A stretch of DNA of 62,125 nt, from assembly GCA_017464345.1 (NCBI GenBank), contig JAFUAH010000020.1:1-62125 (forward strand). Direction: 5' to 3'. Shown piece after piece: positions 1 to 6,517 of this stretch. A program made the translations under genes and the position numbers. This DNA comes from Bacteroidaceae bacterium. Its GTDB lineage: Bacteria > Bacteroidota > Bacteroidia > Bacteroidales > Bacteroidaceae. Every line of letters begins with the position of its first letter. The first letter of the stretch is position 1. Under the pieces are notes generated by a model. It worked only from the letters and a program-made list of their open reading frames with translations, searched no databases and was not told where the DNA came from.

Positions 1-135
1 CTGTCCGATAAAATGTGTACCTTTGTTCATGTTATTGATGTTTTGTGGTAAAAACAAAGGTAACAAAAAAGGTCGAGTTCCAAGCGAGGGACTCGACCTA
101 AATTTATATAGGGTTCAAAAAGTTTTAGCGGACAC
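1..135 (-). mobile_element. IS element end with first codons of an IS4-like transposase (partial)
   Basis: The complement of 1-30 reads ATG and nine further codons, MNKGTHFIGQ. I recognise this as the usual beginning of IS4-family (DUF4372-type) transposases in Bacteroidales; the rest lies outside the window. Upstream of this ATG on the same strand comes a hairpin with a T run, then GTGTCCGCTAAAAC near 122-135, which I take as the terminal inverted repeat. Only ten residues are visible, so the family call is tentative and the exact IS boundary was not confirmed by a target duplication. Confidence 0.5.
70..99 (-). terminator. Hairpin with T run inside the IS end
   Basis: AGGTCGAGT (70-78) pairs with ACTCGACCT (91-99) around a 12-base loop. 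On the minus strand the hairpin is followed by TTTTTT, as in an intrinsic terminator. It sits between the IS end and the transposase start, so it would stop outside transcription reading leftward into the transposase. That is a known strategy of insertion sequences. Confidence 0.6.
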
Positions 136-205
136 CACTATTATATTATAGTAGTTCGCTCGGGCAGAAATTTGGACGAACTATGTAAAAAAGTAGTACT
201 ATGTA

Positions 206-236
206 TTGCAAGGTATTATATTTTTGTTTAACTTTG
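206..236 (+). promoter_or_regulatory. Bacteroidota-type promoter of the pspC gene
   Basis: TTG at 206-208 and TAACTTTG at 229-236 are separated by 20 bases, the usual -33/-7 arrangement. A dyad TAGTTCG (152-158) / CGAACTA (177-183) lies just upstream and could be an operator, perhaps for the PadR protein encoded next. The operator idea is inference. Confidence 0.7.
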
Positions 237-269
237 CACTGTGAAACCAACTTTTAAACATTATAAACT

Positions 270-467
270 ATGAACAACAAGCGTTTCTATCTCTCTGAGC
301 GAGACAAGAAGATTGGTGGCGTATGCGGTGGCATCGCCGAGTATTTCGATGTGGATCCTCTGTTGGTGCGCGTACTTTTCCTCGTGGCCATACTGGAGAT
401 AGGTGTGGGCCTTTTTGCCTACATCGCTCTTTGGCTCTTGGCTCCGAAGAATCCCAACCAGTATTGA
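270..467 (+). CDS. PspC-domain small membrane protein
   Basis: This 65-residue protein is essentially one PspC domain. The N-terminal part FYLSERDKKIGGVCGGIAEY is the hallmark of the family, followed by one hydrophobic segment (about residues 33-57) and a short tail. PspC proteins act at the inner membrane in envelope-stress responses, or as small membrane regulators. It starts 33 bases after a good promoter and is followed by padR and a second, much larger PspC protein at 1101, so the three probably form one stress-related group. The domain call is secure; the specific role is not known. Confidence 0.9.
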   Translation: MNNKRFYLSERDKKIGGVCGGIAEYFDVDPLLVRVLFLVAILEIGVGLFAYIALWLLAPKNPNQY

Positions 468-496
468 AATAAAGAAAGACATGACTTATGAGCAAG

Positions 497-612
497 TAAA
501 CGGAAGGAAAGAAATTAGAAAGAATTAGTATAATTTTATTCAGAAATTAGAATAAATATTTCTTATAATTTCTGGGATTAATTATTCTAATTATGATAAT
601 TTCTTTCGCCTC
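497..612. repeat. AT-rich imperfect palindrome, copy 1 (flanks padR)
   Basis: AAAGAAATTAG near the left end and CTAATTATGATAATTTC near the right end form a long imperfect inverted repeat centred on AAATATTT. A second copy, about 85-90% similar by eye, follows padR at 970-1084. No gene is visible here. Confidence 0.75.
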
Positions 613-636
613 CATTCGTGATAAATGTAAAAATAT

Positions 637-981
637 ATGGACATCAACAACGCCAAATCCCAGATGCGGAAGGGGATGCTGGAGTACTGCATCCTGCTCC
701 TCCTGAAGCGCGCACCGGCCTACGCCAGCGACATCATCCGTCAGTTGCAGGAGGCCGAACTGCTGGTGGTGGAGGGCACGCTCTATCCGCTGCTCACCCG
801 CCTGAAGAAGGACGGCCTGCTCTCCTACGAATGGCAGGAGAGCACGCAGGGACCGCCCCGTAAGTACTACGCCCTGACCCCGGAGGGCGAGGAGTTCCTC
901 ACCGGTCTCGACCAGGCCTGGAACGAACTCGCTACGACCGTGAATTACCTGAAAAATGAATATGACAAGGAAAGAATTTAG
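637..981 (+). CDS. PadR-family transcriptional regulator
   Basis: The 114-residue protein has the complete PadR winged helix. MRKGMLEYCILLLLKRAPAY begins helix 1, VVEGTLYPLLTRLKKDGLL is the recognition helix and wing approach, and GPPRKYYALTPEGEEFL is the wing. PadR proteins of this short class are dimeric repressors whose ligands are often hydrophobic or phenolic compounds. The gene lies between two PspC proteins, an arrangement common in Bacteroidales, so it probably controls this group. It is bracketed by two copies of an AT-rich palindrome, which separate it from its neighbours by about 100 bases each side. Confidence 0.93.
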   Translation: MDINNAKSQMRKGMLEYCILLLLKRAPAYASDIIRQLQEAELLVVEGTLYPLLTRLKKDGLLSYEWQESTQGPPRKYYALTPEGEEFLTGLDQAWNELATTVNYLKNEYDKERI

Positions 982-1084
982 AAAGAAATTGGAAAGAATT
1001 AGCATAATTTTATTCAGAAATTAGGATAAAAATGTTTTTTTACAATTTCTGGACTTAATTATTCTAATTATACTAATTTCTTTC
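970..1084. repeat. AT-rich imperfect palindrome, copy 2
   Basis: This copy starts inside the last codons of padR (GAATTTAGAAAGAAATTGG) and runs to the codons before the large PspC gene, ending CTAATTATACTAATTTC. It matches the element at 497-612, with the same inverted-repeat structure, in direct orientation. Confidence 0.75.
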
Positions 1085-1100
1085 ATAAGAAAGCAAGACT

Positions 1101-2870
1101 ATGAAAAAGAATATTACCATCAATCTGTTGGGCCGCCTCTATGCCATCGACGAGGACGCCTACGAACTGTTGAAACAATACACCGACTCGCTGCACAGTT
1201 ACTTCAGCCGTCGCGAGGGTGGGGAAGAGATTGCCGACGACATCGAGGCGCGCATCGCCGAACTCTTCGAGGACCTGAAGGCGCAGGGCGTGCTGGCCAT
1301 CACCATCGAGCACGTCCAGGACATCATCCACCGCGTGGGCCGTCCCGAGGAAATGGATGAAAGCCCCCTCCTGACCTCCCCCATAGGGGAGGAGAACACT
1401 AATGGCCCAGAGGGCAACACCAATGAGCCGGAGGAAAGCCCTTCCCCCTCCATGGGGGAAGCGGGGAAGGGGGCTAAGCGCCTCTACCGCAACATGTCCG
1501 ACCGCAAACTCATGGGCGTGCTCAGCGGCCTGGCTGCCTACTTCGGCGGCGACGTGCTGTGGTGGCGACTGGGCTTCGTGGCCCTGTTCTTCCTGCCGGG
1601 CGGATTCGTCTCCCGCATGTTCTACTGGTCGCCTTGGCACTGGGGCATCAGCATCAACGCCACGCTCATCATCCTCTACATCGCCCTGGGCATCCTCATG
1701 CCCGTGGCCGAGACGCCCGAGGACCGACTGCGCATGAAGGGCAAGGAGGTGAACCCGCAGAACCTGGCCGACGAGGTCAGTCAGCCGCAGCCCACGCGGC
1801 GGCCCGACGAAGGGCACATGGGCTGCCTGGGCGGTTTCTTCTTCATCATGGGCACGCTCATTCGATGGTTCATCTACTTCGTGGGCATCGTCCTGGCCTT
1901 CACGCTGTTGGCAGGCATCGTGGGCCTGATAGCCGTCATGACCATGCCCCACTCGATGATTCACGAGAGCGACCCCACGTTCTGGCAGTTCTTCGATGCC
2001 CATCAGTCGCACCTGCTCATAGCCTCCGTGCTCTCGCTGGGCGTACTGCTCATCCCGACGTACTGCATCATCCACAGTTTCTTCAGCGAAATCAAGATGC
2101 TCCAGCCCATGGGCTTCCGTCAGCGCCTCTCGTTCCTCATCGTCTGGATTGGTCTGTTCATCGCAGCCGCCGTCTATTGCACGGGCCTCGTGGGCAAGAT
2201 AAAGGAGGCCGAGGACAAGAGCCACGAAATCCGCGACGAGCAGTACCGCAAGGGCAACACCCACGACGGCATCTTCTACAAGCCCGACGAGTGGGACTTC
2301 CTCTCGGAGCGCGGCTGGCGCGTCGTCCGTGCCGACCATTGCAACGACCGCTACACCTCGCGCGGACAGTACTACACGGGTCGCGATGCCCGATACATTG
2401 ACACCTACGACGCGCGCCATCGCCAACTCTTCACCATCGAGCGCACGGAGGACTTGCAGCCCGGTCGCTACCAACTCTCGGCCTGCGTGCGAGCCAGCGG
2501 ACAGGGGGCATACATCTATGCCTTTGTCGATACGCTCGCCGAGAATGGCGCGGTCTATCTGGCCGAAATCCCTGCCGACGGCAACACGGGCGGCGGCCTG
2601 TGGCGCGAGGCGAAGCAGTGGCTGGAGAACGAGCGCAGGGAGCACGGCGACACCATCCGCAACATGGAACTCCACGACCGCATGTGGAACATCGCCCACG
2701 CCAACGGCGAACAGGGCTACGGCTGGAACCGCATCACCCTGCCCGACATCCTCGTCAAGCAGCCCTCCCTGTTGCACTACGGCGTCTCCACCGTCCCGTC
2801 CCTCACGGGCCACACATGGCTCGGCCAGTGGTTCTCCGCCTGCGACTTCGAGTTGAAGCGCATGGAGTAG
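1101..2870 (+). CDS. Large PspC-domain membrane protein
   Basis: The 589-residue protein has four parts. Residues 1-85 are a charged helical domain (MKKNITINLLGRLYAIDEDAY...). A low-complexity stretch at about 87-126 is encoded by an inserted GC-rich palindromic element. A PspC domain follows (LYRNMSDRKLMGVLSGLAAY, about 128-200), then four or so membrane segments to about residue 375. The C-terminal 190 residues look like an extracytoplasmic beta-sandwich rich in aromatic residues, which I could not name. It follows padR and is probably the main effector of that group. Function beyond an envelope role is unknown. Confidence 0.85.
   Translation: MKKNITINLLGRLYAIDEDAYELLKQYTDSLHSYFSRREGGEEIADDIEARIAELFEDLKAQGVLAITIEHVQDIIHRVGRPEEMDESPLLTSPIGEENTNGPEGNTNEPEESPSPSMGEAGKGAKRLYRNMSDRKLMGVLSGLAAYFGGDVLWWRLGFVALFFLPGGFVSRMFYWSPWHWGISINATLIILYIALGILMPVAETPEDRLRMKGKEVNPQNLADEVSQPQPTRRPDEGHMGCLGGFFFIMGTLIRWFIYFVGIVLAFTLLAGIVGLIAVMTMPHSMIHESDPTFWQFFDAHQSHLLIASVLSLGVLLIPTYCIIHSFFSEIKMLQPMGFRQRLSFLIVWIGLFIAAAVYCTGLVGKIKEAEDKSHEIRDEQYRKGNTHDGIFYKPDEWDFLSERGWRVVRADHCNDRYTSRGQYYTGRDARYIDTYDARHRQLFTIERTEDLQPGRYQLSACVRASGQGAYIYAFVDTLAENGAVYLAEIPADGNTGGGLWREAKQWLENERREHGDTIRNMELHDRMWNIAHANGEQGYGWNRITLPDILVKQPSLLHYGVSTVPSLTGHTWLGQWFSACDFELKRME
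1359..1480. repeat. GC-rich palindromic element inside the large PspC gene, in frame
   Basis: GAAAGCCCCCTCCTGACCTC begins the left part and GGGGAAGGGGGCT closes the right part. Two inner hairpins, CTCCCCCATAGGGGAG and CCCCCTCCATGGGGG, sit within. It encodes the low-complexity peptide around SPLLTSPIGEEN...SPSPSMGEAGKGA and keeps the frame. It belongs to the family also seen at 4396, 4943, 7485, 11744 and 28179. Confidence 0.75.
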
Positions 2871-2877
2871 CCTGGGC

Positions 2878-3072
2878 GACTATCGGGGACATCATGAATG
2901 ACCATCGGGGACATCTTGCCCCGTCATCTTGGACATCATGACTGGTGTCCTCGATAGTCTTGCCCGCTTACCATAGACATCATGCTTGAAAGTTGTACAA
3001 CTTTCTATATGCAAGTTGTACAACTTACCACCCGATAGTTGTACAACTTACTACCAATTACTTGTACAACTT
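2878..3072. repeat. Phased palindrome array: 5 degenerate 22-bp units, then 4 TTGTACAA units at 23 bp
   Basis: Units starting at 2878, 2900, 2922, 2944 and 2966 share GACATCATG or GACATCTTG-type cores at exactly 22 bp spacing. They are followed by four palindromes with core TTGTACAA at 2993, 3016, 3039 and 3062, exactly 23 bp apart. The first two are AAGTTGTACAACTT in full. The array fills most of the gap between the PspC gene and the barrel gene. No ORF of note is present. Confidence 0.85.
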
Positions 3073-3156
3073 ACCACCATTGTCTCCCCGAACACCAGTC
3101 ATCATCTTCGGGGTGAGCCCTCATTGTGTCCCTAATCTTCATCCTTATTGACCACT

Positions 3157-3199
3157 ATGAAACAAACATTACCTACTATGAAACAAACATCATTTACTA
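3157..3199 (+). repeat. 21-bp tandem repeat carrying three in-frame start codons
   Basis: ACTATGAAACAAACAT-type units at 21 bp spacing place ATG codons at 3157, 3178 and 3199, all in the frame of the barrel gene. The third leads directly into a normal signal peptide (MKKTFFLLVALL). Confidence 0.8.
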
Positions 3200-6018
3200 T
3201 GAAAAAGACATTCTTCCTCCTCGTCGCCCTCCTCGCCACCGCCGCCGCGCGGGCCGACATCCTGCAAGGGCGCGTCGTGGACGCCGAGACGGGCGAACCG
3301 CTGGACGGTGCCCGTGTGGAGGCCACGATGGCCTCGGGCGAGGGCACGTCCAACTGGACGCTCCAGACCGACACGCTCGGGCGGTTCCAGATGGAGAGCA
3401 TCGGCACGATGCGGCGCATCACGCTGCGCGCCGAGTTCTTCGGCTACCAGACAGAGACGGTGCGACTGCTGGCCAGTGCCGGCACCGACACCGTCCGCCT
3501 GGCCGACATCCGCCTGCGGCCCAGCGAGGTGCTCATGCGCGAACTCGCCGTCGAGGGCCGTGCACGGCGCTTCTACATGCGTGGCGACACGGTGGTCTTC
3601 AACCCACGAGGCTTCCCCGTGGAGGACAGCGACCGCCTCCAGGACCTCGTGCTCCGCCTGCCCGGCGTCTCGCTCCGCGACGGCCAACTCTTCTGGAACG
3701 GCAAGCCCGTGCGCCTGATGATGAACGGCCACGAGGCCCTGAGCGAGGACATGCTCTTGCGGCAGTTGCCCGTCGAGGCCGTGGAGAACATCAAGGCCTA
3801 CGAGCGCCGCAGCGAACTGGAGGAGCGCACGGGCATCGACGACGGGCGGCGCGAGCAGGTGCTCGACGTGACCATCCGTCCGCGCTTCATGGACCGCTGG
3901 AGCGGCGAGGTGAAGGCCACGGCCTACTCGCGACCGAACTACGCCGCGACGGCGGATGCCATGCGACTGAGCGACACCGACCCCGTGATGATGAACCTGC
4001 GCCTGGCCGACGACCCGCGCGCCGTCGTGAAGAACACCTTCGACAACCTTTGGGACTACGGCACCAGCGAAGCCACCCGCCAGCAGATGGGCAACGTGGG
4101 CTACAAACATGCCTGGAAGGGCTTCGAGGGAGCCACGCGCGACAGTTACTGGGCGCTCGTGGCCGGAGCCAATCACCGCGACACGCCCCACAGCCGGTGG
4201 GAGCACGCCCAGACCTATTTGCCCGGCACGCAACCCACCGAGACGGACACCGAGGAGCGCACCGATGAGCACCACCTGTCCACGCCCCTCGACTTCGCCT
4301 CGCGCATCGACCTCTCGCCCAACACCCGTATGCAGTGGAACGCCACGCTGGCCTACGAGCAGGACGAGCAGACCGCCGACCGACAGCAGCGGACGTTCTC
4401 CCTCCCTTTAAGGGAGGGTCGGGGTGGGACTGCTGCCTCCTACCAATCCGCCTCCCACTCCGACGGCCTCTCCGTCAAGGTGCAGAACAAGTTCCTGCAC
4501 ATGCTCGATAAGGGTATGCTCGGTGCCGGACTCGATGTCGACTACCGCCACCGGAAGGAGCGCGGCTCGTCGCTCGGCACGTACCACTACCTGCAAGACG
4601 GCACCACCACGCTCGACGCTCAGCGCTTCCGTGCGCCCGCCGACAACCTCAGCCTCGACCTCCATCTCGCCGCCATGCAGACCGTTGGCAAGAAGGCGAC
4701 CCTCGCTGCTCAGTGGACCACGGCCTACGGCTACACCTTCCGCGACGAACAGCGCTGGCGTGCCGACACGCTCGACCTCGCCAACAGCCTCCACCGTCGC
4801 GATAACCTCTGGCGGAACGAACTGGAACTGATGGCCCAACTCACGCTCGGCAAGTTCTCCCTCCAGCCCTCCCTCATGCTCACGCACCGCCACGAGCAGA
4901 GCGACTATAAAAGAGGTATGGGCTATCCTGCGGTGCCCCTTGCCTCCCCTCCCTCGCAGGGAGGGGCCGGGGGTGGGTCTGCCGGTGTCGACACCCTCGC
5001 CCGTCGCAACCTCCTGCTCACCACCCCCATGTTCGAGGTGGACTACCGCCTCGCCCAGCAGCAAGGCCTCAAGGCCCTTGTCTCGTATGTCGCGACTCCG
5101 TCGCAACTCATCGACGGCATCGCCTACACCGACGACACCAACCCCCTCTACATCACGGAGGGCAACCCCGGCCTCCGCACCTCGCACACCCTCAGCGCCA
5201 GCCTCACCTATAACCTGATGCGCACGCGGGGCAGCCAGTCGCTGGGCATCGAACTCCGCTACGCCCGCGACTACGACCCCATCGCCACCGTCCTGCACTA
5301 CAACTCCCAGACGGGCGGCTACCGCTCCTGGAAAAGCAACGTGCGCGGCGGCAGCCGTTGGGAGGGCAGCATCGACTACGACCGCTCGCTCGCCAAGAAC
5401 CTCCAGATGAAGAACCTGCTCTCTGGGCAGTGGGGCACCAGTTACGGCCTGCTGACCCTCGTCGACGAGGCCACCGGCCTGACCTACAACCGTCAGGCCC
5501 GCTCCAACCTGCGCGACCGCCTCGCGCTCACCTACGACGCCTCGCCCTGGCGTGCCGAGCTGATGCAGGAGTTCACTTGGAACAACTACACCTACAGCGA
5601 TGCCGCCCAGCCCGTGCAGAACATCTTCCGCTATGAGGCCGCCCTGCGCCTGCGCTATACGCTGAGGAACTGGAAGTTCACGCTCGACCCTCAACTCTAC
5701 GTCAATCGCGGTTACCTCGCCCCGGCGATGAACGACACCCCCTTCCTCCTCAATGCCGGAGTCTCTTATAAATTCTCGCACAGCGAGCGTAGTTCCTCTG
5801 GAACGTCCGGTTCCTCTGGCGGCAAGGGCAGTCTGCTCCGCCACCTCAGCAACCGCGCCGAGGTCAGCCTCTATGCCCGCGACCTTCTGAATCGGAACCG
5901 CCGGCACTCGTCCACCATCACCGCCACCAGCCACACCGAGGGCGGCGAGAGTTCCCTCCACAGTTACGTCACTCTCACCCTCCGCTACCGCTGGGACCCG
6001 CCGAAGAAGGAAAAATAA
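3199..6018 (+). CDS. Outer-membrane beta-barrel protein with carboxypeptidase-regulatory-like domain
   Basis: From the ATG at 3199 the protein begins with a signal peptide, MKKTFFLLVALLATAAARA. Starts at 3157 and 3178 would only add repeated MKQT peptides. Next comes a carboxypeptidase-regulatory-like domain (ILQGRVVDAETGEPLDGARV). A plug-like region follows (GDTVVFNPRGFPVEDSDRLQ...LRLPGVSL), then a long barrel of alternating aromatic strands ending in YRWDPPKKEK. This is the OMP_b-brl type, not a classical SusC. Two GC-rich elements are inserted in frame in barrel loops, encoding SLPLREGRGG and SPPSQGGAGGG. No TonB box or SusD partner is seen, so the transported substrate is unknown. Confidence 0.82.
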   Translation: MKKTFFLLVALLATAAARADILQGRVVDAETGEPLDGARVEATMASGEGTSNWTLQTDTLGRFQMESIGTMRRITLRAEFFGYQTETVRLLASAGTDTVRLADIRLRPSEVLMRELAVEGRARRFYMRGDTVVFNPRGFPVEDSDRLQDLVLRLPGVSLRDGQLFWNGKPVRLMMNGHEALSEDMLLRQLPVEAVENIKAYERRSELEERTGIDDGRREQVLDVTIRPRFMDRWSGEVKATAYSRPNYAATADAMRLSDTDPVMMNLRLADDPRAVVKNTFDNLWDYGTSEATRQQMGNVGYKHAWKGFEGATRDSYWALVAGANHRDTPHSRWEHAQTYLPGTQPTETDTEERTDEHHLSTPLDFASRIDLSPNTRMQWNATLAYEQDEQTADRQQRTFSLPLREGRGGTAASYQSASHSDGLSVKVQNKFLHMLDKGMLGAGLDVDYRHRKERGSSLGTYHYLQDGTTTLDAQRFRAPADNLSLDLHLAAMQTVGKKATLAAQWTTAYGYTFRDEQRWRADTLDLANSLHRRDNLWRNELELMAQLTLGKFSLQPSLMLTHRHEQSDYKRGMGYPAVPLASPPSQGGAGGGSAGVDTLARRNLLLTTPMFEVDYRLAQQQGLKALVSYVATPSQLIDGIAYTDDTNPLYITEGNPGLRTSHTLSASLTYNLMRTRGSQSLGIELRYARDYDPIATVLHYNSQTGGYRSWKSNVRGGSRWEGSIDYDRSLAKNLQMKNLLSGQWGTSYGLLTLVDEATGLTYNRQARSNLRDRLALTYDASPWRAELMQEFTWNNYTYSDAAQPVQNIFRYEAALRLRYTLRNWKFTLDPQLYVNRGYLAPAMNDTPFLLNAGVSYKFSHSERSSSGTSGSSGGKGSLLRHLSNRAEVSLYARDLLNRNRRHSSTITATSHTEGGESSLHSYVTLTLRYRWDPPKKEK
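4396..4436. repeat. GC-rich palindromic element in barrel gene (in frame)
   Basis: CTCCCTTTAAGGGAG is a perfect hairpin followed by GGTCGGGGTGGGA. It encodes SLPLREGRGG in a probable extracellular loop and is the same family as the element at 4943. Confidence 0.75.
4943..4981. repeat. GC-rich palindromic element in barrel gene, second copy
   Basis: CCCCTCCCTCGCAGGGAGGG followed by GCCGGGGGTGGGT. It encodes SPPSQGGAGGG and the reading frame is kept. Confidence 0.75.
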
Positions 6019-6030
6019 CGTCAAAGGTGA

Positions 6031-6127
6031 TTCAACGATAAATTTCGTTAAATAATACACGAAATGTTTGGAGGGTATTAGGGAAATGCTTACCTTTGCA
6101 CCATTGAACGATAAATTTAGTTGAATA
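6031..6127 (+). promoter_or_regulatory. blaI promoter with two operator copies
   Basis: A near-identical 24-base dyad occurs at 6031-6054 (core AACGATAAATTTCGTT) and 6104-6127 (core AACGATAAATTTAGTT). Between them lies a promoter with TTTG at 6067-6070 and TACCTTTG at 6091-6098, spaced 20 bases. The second copy would cover the transcript start and reach the start codon. BlaI/MecI repressors bind such dyads as dimers, so this is most likely the autoregulated operator of the following operon. Confidence 0.8.
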
Positions 6128-6129
6128 AT

Positions 6130-6501
6130 ATGAAGACCATAGCAAAACTTACGAGCAAGGAAGAGGAAGTGATGGAGATGATTTGGCAGTTGGGCGCGTG
6201 TGCCCCCAAAGACGTATTGGCAGTATATCCAGAGCCGAAGCCGCACATCAATACCGTAGCCACGATGTTCCAGTCGTTGGAGAAGAAAGGCTACCTGAAG
6301 CATGAGGCCCAAGGACGTGGGTATGTATATATCCCGGTCGTAAAGCAGCGGGAGTATGGCAAGAGCAAACTCCATTCGTTCGTTGGACGGTATTTCGGGA
6401 ATTCGTACCTGAACGTTGTGTCGGCCTTGGTGCAGGAAGAGAAGGTCACGGAGCAGGAACTGCTGGACTTCTTGAGTGAACTGAAGAAGAACAGGGAGTA
6501 A
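6130..6501 (+). CDS. BlaI/MecI/CopY-family repressor
   Basis: The protein has the family's winged helix at residues 1-75 (LTSKEEEVMEMIWQLGACAP...HINTVATMFQSLEKKGYLKH) and a helical C-terminal dimer region with the site where BlaR-type proteases normally cut. I chose the ATG at 6130 because the homologous region begins at MKTIAKLT; a TTG at 6121 is also in frame. The gene is followed after 16 bases by an M56 metallopeptidase, the standard sensor partner. Two matching operators flank its promoter. No beta-lactamase is nearby, so the regulated output is unknown. Confidence 0.93.
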   Translation: MKTIAKLTSKEEEVMEMIWQLGACAPKDVLAVYPEPKPHINTVATMFQSLEKKGYLKHEAQGRGYVYIPVVKQREYGKSKLHSFVGRYFGNSYLNVVSALVQEEKVTEQELLDFLSELKKNRE

Positions 6502-6517
6502 AGACAGGGATTTATAT

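Noticed and set aside
1083-2813. 576-codon minus-strand frame opposite the large PspC gene
   Set aside because: The plus-strand protein has a PspC domain and membrane segments; the minus-strand one has repetitive His/Val/Glu composition only.
4408-6375. 655-codon open frame on the minus strand
   Set aside because: It covers the end of a convincing barrel gene, the operator region and blaI; no family features.
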